DNA of 64,000 bases from the NCBI RefSeq assembly GCF_000430645.1, contig NZ_KE387185.1:186001-250000 (forward strand). The letters are read 5' to 3'. The notes beneath the pieces are model-generated. The model was not told where the DNA came from. It was given only the letters and a program-made list of their open reading frames with translations, and did no database searches. The stretch comes from Aquimarina latercula DSM 2041 (GTDB lineage Bacteria > Bacteroidota > Bacteroidia > Flavobacteriales > Flavobacteriaceae). Positions 55,410 through 64,000 of the stretch are shown here, piece after piece. Position numbers and translations under genes: made by a program. Within the stretch, counting starts at the first letter, position 1; the number at the start of each line of letters is the position of its first letter.

Positions 55410-56465
55410 CTAATCATTACCACTATTATAGTTTTTTAAATATTTATTAATTAATAGAAGTATAAGAAATAAAAAAGTCAAGAAAACTAAGCTGATTGGC
55501 AATAACACCTTTTTCTTTAAAAAGAAATCATTTACTAACCCTCCTTTATCAGGAAAATCAGAAATTACATTAATGATATTACCTGAATCCGCTTTTCTTT
55601 CATTCAACTTAATAATTTCTGCATTAAGTTGTTTAACTTCTTTTAGCAAGGTGATTTCCGACCTATCTAAGTTTTGATTTTCAGAACTCAAATTTATATT
55701 CGTTCCAGCTGGGTTTTCGGGTTTTTTAAGCTCTAGTAATTTCAGGTTTTGATAAAATAATTTAAGGGAATCTAGCTCAACTAATTGTTTTCTTGTTACT
55801 GAATCACTAATTCTGAGATTTAATTCATTAGTTTGTTTTTGAATATTGAAATAATCATTATTTTCAATAGAACGAACTATCGCGTTTTGACATTTTTTAG
55901 CAACTTTAGGATTCTTTGATTTTAACTCAATCTTATGGAACCTAGAATTGATGTTATTAAAATTCTTTAAATATTCTTCATAACTCAAACTTGCTCTTGA
56001 TATCGAATCTAACGTAGAAACAAAGTCACTAAACTGTTTTAATTTTTGATTATCATCAGAAAATGATTCTATTTTAATTTTAGTTATGCTTTCTGCTTCT
56101 TTATCAGATATTTTTAAAGAAGCTGCCAACGTTTTATAAGCTCCTTCCCTTGCCAATTCATTGTAAAACTCAATATTATTATATAGCTGTTGAGAACTGT
56201 CAAAGTTTGGTTCAACAATCATAGAAGATCTATAAATAGGTTCTGAAACCGAATCCCAATACCATCCTATAGCAACTCCAATTACCCCGGCAATAACAAA
56301 CTTCAAAAAATGAATTCGAATAAATTGAAGAAATAAAACAATTGTATGGAATATTCCTTTAAAAATATTAGTTATAAATCGAAATAAATTATTGAACCCA
56401 TCACCTATTAGTTTAAATAATTGACCAAGGTCAATTTCTTCAGAAGTCTTTTCTTTATTACTCAT
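55410..56465 (-). CDS. Wzz-like chain-length determinant, copy 1
   Basis: The 351 residues show a PCP layout: a short cytoplasmic N-terminus with EIDLGQLFKL at 10-19, a first membrane helix (about 53-70), a coiled-coil-rich periplasmic region (about 90-320) and a C-terminal helix (about 325-345). PCP proteins regulate the length of Wzy-made chains. There is no kinase domain, so this is not Wzc. A related protein at 59003 shares the IDLGQ motif and plan, so two chain-length controls may serve two polymers. It follows rmlC by 74 bases. Confidence 0.82.
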   Translation of the reverse strand: MSNKEKTSEEIDLGQLFKLIGDGFNNLFRFITNIFKGIFHTIVLFLQFIRIHFLKFVIAGVIGVAIGWYWDSVSEPIYRSSMIVEPNFDSSQQLYNNIEFYNELAREGAYKTLAASLKISDKEAESITKIKIESFSDDNQKLKQFSDFVSTLDSISRASLSYEEYLKNFNNINSRFHKIELKSKNPKVAKKCQNAIVRSIENNDYFNIQKQTNELNLRISDSVTRKQLVELDSLKLFYQNLKLLELKKPENPAGTNINLSSENQNLDRSEITLLKEVKQLNAEIIKLNERKADSGNIINVISDFPDKGGLVNDFFLKKKVLLPISLVFLTFLFLILLLINKYLKNYNSGND

Positions 56466-56538
56466 AATCGGTTACTATTGATCTTTTTAAAAGTGCCCCA
56501 AAGGTACTTTGTTTTCTAAAAATAAAAAGAACTTTGTG

Positions 56539-57084
56539 TTATTTATTTAAGTCATTAAAATTAGGTAAAATATTATCTTTCTCTGATAATAAAATTTCTG
56601 ATGATTCTAATTTCCAATCAATTCCTAAATAAGCATCGTTAAAAATTATACCCGATTCAGCTTCTTTATTATAATAATTATCGCATTTATAATTAAAAAT
56701 CGCTTCATCACTTAATACTATAAAACCGTGAGCAAAACCTCTTGGAACAAATAGTTGATAATTATTTTGATCATTCAGTTCAATCGAAAAGTATTCTCCA
56801 AAAGTTTTAGAATCGGGTCTTAGGTCTACAGCAACATCTAGCACACTACCTTTTGTAACCCTTACCAATTTTGCTTGCGCATATTTACCTTTTTGAAAAT
56901 GTAATCCCCTTAACACTCCTTTTGAAGAAATTGACTGATTATCTTGCACAAAATCTATTTCTAGTTTTGTCATTTCTTTAAACTTTTCCAAATTAAAACT
57001 TTCGAAAAAAGAACCCCTTTCGTCTTCGAATATTCTTGGCTTTATTATAAAACAACCTTCTAGAGGCGTTTTTTCAATTTCCAT
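56539..57084 (-). CDS. rmlC: dTDP-4-dehydrorhamnose 3,5-epimerase
   Basis: The 181 residues form a cupin with VLRGLHFQKG (H62 is the general base), VLDVAVDLRPDSKTFG, FVPRGFAHGF and FNYKCDNYYN with the catalytic tyrosine near 137. It epimerises dTDP-4-keto-6-deoxyglucose at C3 and C5 to the L-rhamno form. Its length and motifs agree with RmlC. The start is two bases after the rmlA copy 2 stop. It belongs to the B-A-C run that feeds rmlD. Confidence 0.95.
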   Translation of the reverse strand: MEIEKTPLEGCFIIKPRIFEDERGSFFESFNLEKFKEMTKLEIDFVQDNQSISSKGVLRGLHFQKGKYAQAKLVRVTKGSVLDVAVDLRPDSKTFGEYFSIELNDQNNYQLFVPRGFAHGFIVLSDEAIFNYKCDNYYNKEAESGIIFNDAYLGIDWKLESSEILLSEKDNILPNFNDLNK

Positions 57085-57086
57085 AT

Positions 57087-57944
57087 TTAATCTAATTGCA
57101 ATAAATATTTACCATACCCGCTTTTAATAAGTGGTTTTGCTAACTTTTCAAGTTCATTCTTAGTTATAAACTCTTTTTTATAGGCTATTTCTTCAATCGC
57201 CCCTATTTTTAAACCTTGTCGCTCTTCTATTACCTGAACAAATTGAGAAGCTTGCATAAGAGAATTAAAAGTTCCAGTATCTAGCCAAGCGGTTCCTTTG
57301 TCCAAAATACTGACCTTCAACTTACCTTTCTCTAAATAAGCATTATTAATGTCCGTTATTTCCAATTCTCCCCGATCACTCGGTTTAATATTTTTGGCTA
57401 TTTGAACCACTTCATTATCATAAAAATAAATTCCAGGAACAGCATAGTTTGATTTAGGATTACTTGGTTTTTCCTCAATAGAAATAGCATTCCCTTTATC
57501 ATCAAAATCTACTACTCCATATCGTTCGGGGTCCTGTACGTGATATGCATATATGATTCCGCCATCGGGATCATTATTACTCTCTAATAATTCTTCCAAA
57601 CCCGAACCATAAAAAATATTATCTCCTAAAATTAATGCTACTTTATCATCTCCAATAAATTTTTCGCCAATAACAAAAGCTTCTGCTAATCCATTTGGTT
57701 CTTCCTGAACGGCATATTCGAAAACACATCCATATTTCTTACCATCACCTAACAGTTTCTTAAATAACGGTAAATCTAATGGAGTAGATATTATCAGTAT
57801 TTCTCTTATACCTGCGGACATTAATGTAGAAAGTGGATAATAAATCATAGGTTTATCATATACAGGCATTAATTGCTTACTAATCGCCAAAGTTAATGGG
57901 TGTAAACGCGTTCCTGATCCTCCTGCTAATACGATTCCTTTCAT
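57087..57944 (-). CDS. rmlA: Glucose-1-phosphate thymidylyltransferase, copy 2
   Basis: The 285 residues start [19 protein letters not shown] and contain [44 protein letters not shown] and [13 protein letters not shown]. It makes dTDP-glucose for L-rhamnose synthesis with rmlB copy 2, rmlC and rmlD. It shares strong similarity with copy 1 but has a separate set of neighbours, so each branch has its own first enzyme. A dRS3-like repeat lies in the short gap between this gene and rmlB. Confidence 0.95.
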   Translation of the reverse strand: MKGIVLAGGSGTRLHPLTLAISKQLMPVYDKPMIYYPLSTLMSAGIREILIISTPLDLPLFKKLLGDGKKYGCVFEYAVQEEPNGLAEAFVIGEKFIGDDKVALILGDNIFYGSGLEELLESNNDPDGGIIYAYHVQDPERYGVVDFDDKGNAISIEEKPSNPKSNYAVPGIYFYDNEVVQIAKNIKPSDRGELEITDINNAYLEKGKLKVSILDKGTAWLDTGTFNSLMQASQFVQVIEERQGLKIGAIEEIAYKKEFITKNELEKLAKPLIKSGYGKYLLQLD

Positions 57945-57957
57945 TTTTAAAATTTAT

Positions 57958-57983
57958 AGATTCCAGCCTACGCTGGAATGACA
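57958..57983. repeat. dRS3-like 20-bp inverted repeat, copy 2
   Basis: GATTCCAGCCTACGCTGGAATGAC carries 8-base arms ATTCCAGC and GCTGGAAT around a 4-base loop (CTAC). It occupies most of the 40-base gap between rmlB and rmlA inside an operon. It matches copy 1 at 4771-4795 except for two loop bases, giving a second intergenic copy 53 kb away. Confidence 0.75.
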
Positions 57984-57984
57984 A

Positions 57985-58998
57985 TTACAAATTGTACTTC
58001 TCTAAATACCAGTGTATTGTTTTTTCAATTCCTGATTCGAAATTCTCTTCTGCACACCACCCCAATTCATTTTCAATTTTAGAAGCATCAATTGCATATC
58101 TAAAATCATGACCTGGTCTATCTTTTACATAAGTAATCAGGTCTGAATAAGATTTCTGACTTTCTAATGGTTTAATCTTATCAAGAATTTTACATATTGT
58201 CTTAGCAATATATATATTCTCTCGTTCATTTTTTCCCCCTATATTATAGGTTTCACCCAGTTTACCTTTTTCTAAAACCAAATTAATTCCTTTACAATGA
58301 TCCAAAACATACAACCAATCACGTATATTCTTGCCATCACCATAAATAGGAATACTTTCTTGGGAAATTGCTTTTCTTATAATCGTTGGAATTAGCTTCT
58401 CATTATGTTGTCTGGGTCCATAATTATTGGAACAATTTGTAGTAACAACTGGTAAACCGTATGTGTGAAAATAACTTCTAACCAACATATCAGAAGAAGC
58501 TTTAGATGCGCTATAGGGACTATTAGGAGCATATGAAGTTTCTTCAGTAAACAATCCTGTTTTTCCTAAAGTTCCATAAACCTCATCCGTAGAAACATGG
58601 AGAAATCTAGCATTTTCCATTCCCATTTTAAAAACATTAGGAGCGTCCATCCAATTTTTATACGCAGCTTGAAGCAAATTAAAAGTCCCAACAATATTAG
58701 TATCTATAAAAGCTCCTGGATTTGTTATAGAATTATCCACATGAGATTCTGCCGCAAAATGAACTACACTATTAATTTTATGCTCTTCAAAAACCTTTTG
58801 TACAAATTGAGCATCACAGATATCTCCTTTTACAAAAGTATAATCGAAGTCCTTCTGGATTTTAATATTTTCTAAGTTGGCAGCATATGTAAGCCTATCT
58901 AGATTAACAATCTTGATGTCTGAAAAGGTCGATAGGTAATTCAAAAAATTTGAACCTATAAACCCTGCTCCTCCGGTTACTAGCACACTTTTAAACAT
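57985..58998 (-). CDS. rmlB: dTDP-glucose 4,6-dehydratase, copy 2
   Basis: The 337 residues open KSVLVTGGAGFIGSNFL and contain HFAAESHVDNSI, STDEVYG, YSASKASSDMLVRSY and NNYGPRQHNEKLIPT, all RmlB signatures. It produces dTDP-4-keto-6-deoxyglucose for the L-rhamnose branch. A 40-base gap with an inverted repeat separates it from rmlA copy 2. Copy 1 (48220) is a paralogue and not a local duplication. Confidence 0.96.
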   Translation of the reverse strand: MFKSVLVTGGAGFIGSNFLNYLSTFSDIKIVNLDRLTYAANLENIKIQKDFDYTFVKGDICDAQFVQKVFEEHKINSVVHFAAESHVDNSITNPGAFIDTNIVGTFNLLQAAYKNWMDAPNVFKMGMENARFLHVSTDEVYGTLGKTGLFTEETSYAPNSPYSASKASSDMLVRSYFHTYGLPVVTTNCSNNYGPRQHNEKLIPTIIRKAISQESIPIYGDGKNIRDWLYVLDHCKGINLVLEKGKLGETYNIGGKNERENIYIAKTICKILDKIKPLESQKSYSDLITYVKDRPGHDFRYAIDASKIENELGWCAEENFESGIEKTIHWYLEKYNL

Positions 58999-59002
58999 AA
59001 AC

Positions 59003-59995
59003 CTAATTGTTAATGAAATTTTCTAATTTTCTAGAAGAGTTCTTTATTAAAAAAATAAAGGATACAAGAACACAAAGTAATATTGGTAATAGAAAGATTA
59101 ATCGCTTATGTATTGCCACAGGATCCCTTACTACATTTCCGTAATCTACAACATCTACCAACTGAGTATCTAATTCCAAAATTTTTTCTTGGTCATTAAT
59201 TGTTTCTAATAAAGATGCTTTTTTATCTATTAAAGAAGCTATTGTAGGTATTTTTGATTCATCTCCAACAACTATCATTTCGTTAGTTTGAGCAATTGGG
59301 TTTTTGTTTAATTTATTTAAATATTCTTCAATAAAAACCAATGTGTTTTTATTTTTTTCTAAATCGGATTTTGTCTGTTTTTGAATCAAAGAAAGTTCTT
59401 TAGCGTAATATTGATTAGCACTTATAAAACTTAATAACTGTTTAGAAATTTTAGCATTATTCTTATTCTCATTTTTAAATACTAAGGTCAATTTATGGTT
59501 TTTAAAAAAACTTTTATACTTCTCACTTTTTAAAACCTCATCTTCATATCCGTCCATAAATTTATTAAAATAATTTTGACCCGTATAAATGATTTGTAGT
59601 TTATCCAAAACATCTTTTGATTCAATTATTGGCTCTATAACTATCTTTTTAAGATCCTTTATATCAGATGAATCTAAATCTATTTCCTTTAGGAAAAGTC
59701 TATCTTTAAATTTAATATGTAAATTTTCAACAAAATCATATATGTAAGGAATAGTACTATATTTTGGAGCTAAAATAATTTCTTGTTTATGTCTCTTGTT
59801 TAAAACTAAAGCCTTCTCAATAAAATAGCCGCCAATAGCTCCCAAAATGAATAAAATTGAAAACAAAACCCATTTTTTCTTGTAAAATAATAGAGCTTTT
59901 ATCAAAAGTTTTAACAACCCCTTCAAGCCTTTTACGAGAGACCTAAAAAACTGTCCTAGATCTATTTCTATATTATTTGTTTTTTCCTGGGTCAT
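59003..59995 (-). CDS. Wzz-like chain-length determinant, copy 2
   Basis: The 330 residues mirror copy 1: EIDLGQFFRSL at 10-20, a first membrane helix at about 41-62 (KKWVLFSILFILGAIGGYF), a coiled-coil periplasmic region, and a C-terminal helix at about 298-320. It is a PCP without a kinase domain. It is the first polysaccharide gene after the conserved DUF6909 block; the DUF6909-like stop is five bases before its start, so it may be transcribed from a promoter upstream of 61692. Confidence 0.8.
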   Translation of the reverse strand: MTQEKTNNIEIDLGQFFRSLVKGLKGLLKLLIKALLFYKKKWVLFSILFILGAIGGYFIEKALVLNKRHKQEIILAPKYSTIPYIYDFVENLHIKFKDRLFLKEIDLDSSDIKDLKKIVIEPIIESKDVLDKLQIIYTGQNYFNKFMDGYEDEVLKSEKYKSFFKNHKLTLVFKNENKNNAKISKQLLSFISANQYYAKELSLIQKQTKSDLEKNKNTLVFIEEYLNKLNKNPIAQTNEMIVVGDESKIPTIASLIDKKASLLETINDQEKILELDTQLVDVVDYGNVVRDPVAIHKRLIFLLPILLCVLVSFIFLIKNSSRKLENFINN

Positions 59996-60000
59996 TATTC

Positions 60001-61692
60001 TTATCCTTCTTTAAATATTTGCTCTAAAATCTTTTCGGTAATCAAATATGTAGGTTTTACTCCTGTAGTCCCTAATCCTCCTGATGCTAATGTACTTCCT
60101 GTTTCTAATGGATTATCAGAAGCGTAATAAGCATAATTCACTTTTACATCAGAACTTATGCTTCCTCTTAACTTAGAAGCAGATTGAATGGCTTTTTGAT
60201 AATGAGCTCCTTCCATTTCTAACCCTATAACATTCCAAGTAGAATCATGAAAAAACTTTAATATATCTCTGTTTTGCAACGATGTTCCTAATACAGTTAT
60301 CATTGCTCCTTCATATATATCAATACCTTGACCTTCTAAATCTCCCTTCTTTAATCCATTATCAAAAGGGTAGTTATCAGCAGTACCTTCAAAAACGTGA
60401 GCGGACGGTATCATAATATCACCTTTTCCTCCTTCTAAAATACCCGCTTTTCCCATTAGGGAAACAGATTTGACATTCAAATATTTTACTCCATCAGGTT
60501 TAACATAAGGTTTCAAAAGTTCATCCATCGTTTCATACGCTTGCTCTCCAAACGCATAATCCATTACTATAATAACTGGTTTATCTTCTTTCTTAACATC
60601 TTTTATAAAAGAAGCATAGGTGTCACCCGTATAATTAGCGCTATCAAAAATCTGAACATTTATATTAGTTCCGCTTTGATCTTCTATGTAAGTCATCCCT
60701 TTCTGTAAAGCCAATTTTTCCACCTTAGCTCTTAACTTGTCACTCTTATCTTCACTTAGCAACTCATAAATATCAAAAGTAGTCTTATTCTTTAATTCCG
60801 TTTTTAAGGCAATTGGTGCATACATTGTGTTCATTACACTATGCATATTGGCACTTATAACATGTATCGGTCTATCCAACAGGTCTAGCTCTTCTAACTT
60901 GTTTTTGATACTATTTGCCCATCTTTCTCCATGAATATGATGCCCCAACCGTTCTCTTAGAACTGGACTAAAAGTAACAATCCTTTTATTTTCATTTACA
61001 GATTCGTCAATAGCTAACTTACCTAACCAGTATATTATATGAAGAAATCGCTCTTTATTTTCAGGGCAAGAAAAGCTATTGTAAATAGAAGTCACCTCCT
61101 GGAAAGTTCTTCCTAAAATATTTGCTGTATGTGTAAGTGCAACTTCTCTTTGCGCCTTGGTAAGTTCTTTTTTAGAAGAAACAGCTTTTTCTAATTTATC
61201 CCAATCCCTTGTAACATTTCCTTCTTCATTAATCACCACTCGATTCATTATCTTATGAGATTCTACAAATAAAAACGTTAAGTGGGTAAGAATATCATAT
61301 ATCTCGGATCTACCTCGAGTGATCTCTATATTCATCTGCTCTTCATCAATCCTGTAGCAGTTTCTTCTTCTTTTTGGAGGGACAATCGCTTTAAAATGAG
61401 AGTTTTTATAACCTTCTTCACTAGTAAGATTTATATATCTACACTCTTCAATACCAATTGGTAAACGATCAATTACATACAACAAACCATCTAATTCTAC
61501 TTTTTCCTCAGCAACAGAACCATAAATTTCTGGTCGAAGCGTAAGCAATCCTTCTCTTAAAGTATCACCGGAAACTCCCATCGGTTTATAAAAACCTCTA
61601 TTGAATAAATGTCGCATTGTAATATACATGCGTTCTATTGCGCTGGAACTTTCCTGTGCTCTTGTTCTTCCTTTTAATTTTTGACTTGTCAT
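60001..61692 (-). CDS. DUF6909-like conserved protein with nucleoside-phosphorylase-like C-terminus
   Basis: The 563 residues have no signal peptide and no membrane helix. The first half (RTRAQESSSAIERMYITMRHLFNRGF opening) is a Bacteroidota-specific helical region that I associate with DUF6909. The C-terminus resembles the PNP/MTAN/AMP nucleosidase fold: SAHVFEGTADNYPFDN (430-445), GLEMEGAH at 490-497, where the family has its (V)EMEGAA acid, and YASDNP with D526 near the catalytic Asp. It may bind or cleave a nucleoside or nucleotide. It is one of the conserved genes right of the glycan locus. Function is inferred from motif likeness. Confidence 0.65.
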   Translation of the reverse strand: MTSQKLKGRTRAQESSSAIERMYITMRHLFNRGFYKPMGVSGDTLREGLLTLRPEIYGSVAEEKVELDGLLYVIDRLPIGIEECRYINLTSEEGYKNSHFKAIVPPKRRRNCYRIDEEQMNIEITRGRSEIYDILTHLTFLFVESHKIMNRVVINEEGNVTRDWDKLEKAVSSKKELTKAQREVALTHTANILGRTFQEVTSIYNSFSCPENKERFLHIIYWLGKLAIDESVNENKRIVTFSPVLRERLGHHIHGERWANSIKNKLEELDLLDRPIHVISANMHSVMNTMYAPIALKTELKNKTTFDIYELLSEDKSDKLRAKVEKLALQKGMTYIEDQSGTNINVQIFDSANYTGDTYASFIKDVKKEDKPVIIVMDYAFGEQAYETMDELLKPYVKPDGVKYLNVKSVSLMGKAGILEGGKGDIMIPSAHVFEGTADNYPFDNGLKKGDLEGQGIDIYEGAMITVLGTSLQNRDILKFFHDSTWNVIGLEMEGAHYQKAIQSASKLRGSISSDVKVNYAYYASDNPLETGSTLASGGLGTTGVKPTYLITEKILEQIFKEG

Positions 61693-61717
61693 AAATTTTT
61701 CCTAACAAATATATAAC

Positions 61718-63217
61718 TTATTTACCTATACTGATTCCTAAGGAATCTACAATCTTTCTATCATTAGAAAGCCTTGGTAACTTATTTTGTCCTCCCAGTT
61801 TACCAATAGATTTCATATATAAATTAAAACCATCTCTTGGAACCGACCTAACTTTTAAAGTTCTCAATACATTACCAACGATAAGATCATCATAATACGT
61901 ATTTTGTTTTCTCAAAGAATTGTCAATCTCAATAGCAAAATCATCTAGGTTTTGGGGATTTTCCTGAAACTCTATAAACCATTCGTGATATGGTAATTCT
62001 GAGTCTTCTGGATTAATCTGTGGTGCTACTGTAAATTCTTTAATTATAGTACCTGTTATTTCTGTTGCTTCTTTAATTGCTTGTTCTACCTCTTTACCAA
62101 TTACATGTTCTCCAAAAGCAGAGATAAAGTGTTTGATTCTACCAGAAACCACTAATCTGTATGGTGAAGTCCCTGTAAACATAACCGTATCTCCAATATT
62201 ATAAGCCCATAGACCTGCATTAGAAGAAATAAGCATTACATAATTTACTCCAACTTCAACTTCGCCGATTGTTAATCGCTTGGGGTTTTCTTGAAAAAAC
62301 TCATCAGCTTTTATAAATTCATAAAACATCCCAGAATCCAACTGCAAAAGCATTCCTTTTTCATTTTGTGTATCCTGAAAAGCAAAAAAACCTTCAGAAG
62401 CAGGATATAGCTCAATACTGGGAACTTTTCTTCCTATTAGTTTTTCGAAAGTAGCCTTATATGGTTCAAAATTTACACCTCCGTATATAAATAATTCGAA
62501 ATTTTTAAAAAGCTCTCCAATTGGTTTATCGGTCTTCTTTTTAAGTTTTTCAAAATACATTTGTACCCAAGGAGGAATTCCGCTAATAATAGTCATGTTT
62601 TCATTAACCGTTTCCTCTACAATAGCATCTACCTTAGTTTCCCAATCATCAATACAATTCGTTTCCCAACTCGGTAATCTATTTTTCTGAAGATATTTGG
62701 GAACATAATGCGCAACAATACCCGAAAGTCGACCTAAATTAATTCCGTTTTTTTCTACAAGTTCCGGACTTCCTTGTAGAAATATCATTTTTCCATCAAC
62801 AAAAGCCGCATTCTTACTTTCTGCTACATAACATAGAATTGCATTCCTTGCCGCTCTAATGTGAGTTGGCATAGAATCCGGTGTTAAGGGAATATACTTT
62901 ACTCCACTAGTGGTTCCAGAAGTTTTAGCAAAGTATATCGGTTTTCCCGGCCATAATACGTCCTTTTCTCCCTTTACAACTCGATCAACATACGAACGTA
63001 GCTGCTCATAATCCCGAACAGGTACTTTTTTAATAAAATCATTATGAGTTCTTATACTACCAAAATCATGGTCTTTACCAAAAGCAGTATTACTCGCTGA
63101 ACTTATCAAATTATCGAAAACACGTTTTTGTGTAGTTACGGGATTCTTTGCCCATTTATTTATCTTTTTGCGAATGCGCTTTGCAAAAATCTTTGCCCCT
63201 AATGATTTAATAGACAT
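61718..63217 (-). CDS. GH3-like acyl-acid-amido synthetase family protein
   Basis: The 499 residues belong to the GH3 auxin-responsive promoter family of ANL-type adenylating enzymes. AKTSGTTSGVKYIP (about 108-121) is the ATP-binding A3 motif, IELYPASEGFFAFQ the A5-like motif, and YNIGDTVMFTGTSPYRLVVSGR the A7/A8 region. Plant members join amino acids to hormones; bacterial ones have no known substrate. It is common in Bacteroidota next to the M23 peptidase gene, which suggests an envelope or lipid-related role. It ends 26 bases before the DUF6909-like start. Confidence 0.9.
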   Translation of the reverse strand: MSIKSLGAKIFAKRIRKKINKWAKNPVTTQKRVFDNLISSASNTAFGKDHDFGSIRTHNDFIKKVPVRDYEQLRSYVDRVVKGEKDVLWPGKPIYFAKTSGTTSGVKYIPLTPDSMPTHIRAARNAILCYVAESKNAAFVDGKMIFLQGSPELVEKNGINLGRLSGIVAHYVPKYLQKNRLPSWETNCIDDWETKVDAIVEETVNENMTIISGIPPWVQMYFEKLKKKTDKPIGELFKNFELFIYGGVNFEPYKATFEKLIGRKVPSIELYPASEGFFAFQDTQNEKGMLLQLDSGMFYEFIKADEFFQENPKRLTIGEVEVGVNYVMLISSNAGLWAYNIGDTVMFTGTSPYRLVVSGRIKHFISAFGEHVIGKEVEQAIKEATEITGTIIKEFTVAPQINPEDSELPYHEWFIEFQENPQNLDDFAIEIDNSLRKQNTYYDDLIVGNVLRTLKVRSVPRDGFNLYMKSIGKLGGQNKLPRLSNDRKIVDSLGISIGK

Positions 63218-63226
63218 TGTATCTTA

Positions 63227-64000
63227 TTATTCAAAATCAATAAACTTTGATGGATCTGTCGGATATCCATCTCTCCATAATTCAAAATGCAAATGCGGAC
63301 CTGTAGAAAGTTCTCCCGTAGATCCAGCGGTTGCAATTACTTCTCCTGACTTTACCAACTCGCCTTGCTGTTTGGTTAAAGAAGCATTATGCTTATAAAC
63401 CGTAAGAAGACTGTTTCCATGCTCCAATATAATCACGTGACCTGTTTCTGAAGTCCATTCTGCAAAAATTACAGTTCCAGCTGCCGCAGCTTTAATTGGA
63501 GTGTCTTTTGGTACAGCAATATCAATGGCATAATGTTTCTCATTAACATTATACTTAGATGTAATACTTCCTTTAACAGGAGGAAAAAGCGAAAAATCAG
63601 TACTTGATTTTTCACTCTCAAACAAACTATATTTATCTTCTCTAGATACCTCTTCTCTAAGTTTTATATCCTGTTCGGATGGGTTTAAATCAACCTCATC
63701 TGGATTTAATTTTTGAGACTGTACAGCAGAATCTATATCAAACTCAACAGTTTTAACATCTCCGTTAAGTACTTTTTTAATAGAATTATAATATTCCTGA
63801 TTAACTGCTAATACAGTTTCTAATGAATCTGCCGTAGAAACCAATCTAGTTGCTTTTTGATTAAGAGAGGTCGAAGAATATCCAGGAATATATTCTCTCA
63901 GTGGTGTAAACGCTATCAAAATAGTTGTACAAGAAACCAAAACAATAGAAGTAATCATTAACAATACAAATACGTTAAGCCTGGTCAGCTTAAATGATAT
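63227..64000 (-). CDS. M23 family metallopeptidase, 5' end beyond the window
   Basis: The frame stays open to base 64000, with codons upstream of 63964 reading ISFKLTRLNVFVLL, so the apparent start is internal and the gene continues outside. Visible parts are a membrane helix, a linker and a LytM domain. The LytM motifs are HYAIDIAVPKDTPI (H-x3-D zinc ligands), GHVIILEHG, and TGPHLHFELW (catalytic H-x-H). Such proteins cleave peptidoglycan cross-bridges or, if degenerate, activate amidases; the zinc ligands look intact. It lies ten bases before the GH3-like gene and belongs to the conserved right flank. Confidence 0.9.
   Translation of the reverse strand: MSFKLTRLNVFVLLMITSIVLVSCTTILIAFTPLREYIPGYSSTSLNQKATRLVSTADSLETVLAVNQEYYNSIKKVLNGDVKTVEFDIDSAVQSQKLNPDEVDLNPSEQDIKLREEVSREDKYSLFESEKSSTDFSLFPPVKGSITSKYNVNEKHYAIDIAVPKDTPIKAAAAGTVIFAEWTSETGHVIILEHGNSLLTVYKHNASLTKQQGELVKSGEVIATAGSTGELSTGPHLHFELWRDGYPTDPSKFIDFE

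Noticed and set aside
46539-58998. The two rmlA/rmlB sets as a recent tandem duplication
   Set aside because: The proteins differ throughout and have different neighbours, so they are better explained as two separately acquired sets.

Overview
The window is AT-rich DNA from a member of the Bacteroidota, most likely a marine Flavobacteriaceae. Three things point there: lineage-restricted families (DUF5687, DUF4254, DUF6427, DUF6341, a bacterial GH3-like protein and a membrane-anchored M23 peptidase), Bacteroidota -7 promoter motifs of the form TAnnTTTG, and low-GC codon usage. A genus cannot be assigned from the sequence. I see no rRNA, tRNA, CRISPR array, insertion sequence or prophage.

Left flank (1-10.8 kb). 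A 5' piece of a DUF5687 membrane protein, a PadR regulator with a small membrane partner, a ferredoxin-type flavin reductase, a CPBP membrane protease and a membrane-anchored AraC regulator come first. They are followed by a conserved flavobacterial block: GT9 glycosyltransferase, DUF4254, DUF6427, DUF6341 and purD. A D12-class adenine methyltransferase and an unrecognised partner gene sit inside that block between DUF4254 and DUF6427.

Polysaccharide locus (10.9-60 kb). About 45 genes, nearly all on the minus strand, with one plus-strand polymerase-like gene. It reads as several modules laid end to end. (A) 10.9-20.7 kb: Wzy/ligase-like protein, two paralogous initiating sugar-phosphate transferases, UDP-glucose dehydrogenase, UDP-xylose synthase, GT4, and Gmd plus a reductase (GDP-6-deoxyhexose). 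(B) 20.9-32.5 kb: two GT4, two polymerase-like proteins, FkbM methyltransferase, flippase, a sialyltransferase-like protein, a CMP-nonulosonate synthetase fused to a phosphatase, a short NeuB-like synthase and a WecA/MraY-type transferase. (C) 33-49.3 kb: two NodB-type deacetylases, GNAT, WecG/TagA, a formyltransferase, an unknown protein, GT4, two polymerase-like proteins, a second flippase, a WecF-like transferase, and a near-complete route to dTDP-4-formamido-4,6-dideoxyglucose (RmlB, RmlA, VioA-like, VioF-like). (D) 49.3-60 kb: a large heparinase II/III-like lyase, WecC, WecB, a complete second rml set for dTDP-L-rhamnose and two Wzz-like chain-length proteins.

Predicted activated sugars are UDP-GlcA, UDP-Xyl, GDP-6-deoxyhexose (probably GDP-D-Rha), CMP-nonulosonate (perhaps CMP-KDN), dTDP-Qui4NFo, UDP-ManNAc/ManNAcA and dTDP-L-Rha. 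With three initiating transferases, two flippases and five polymerase/ligase-like proteins, the locus probably makes more than one surface glycan. No Wza exporter or Wzc kinase gene is present, so export components must lie elsewhere.

Right flank (60-64 kb). Conserved flavobacterial genes resume: a large protein with a nucleoside-phosphorylase-like C-terminus, the GH3-like adenylating enzyme and a 5'-truncated M23 peptidase. The polysaccharide genes therefore appear to occupy a variable slot between two conserved blocks.
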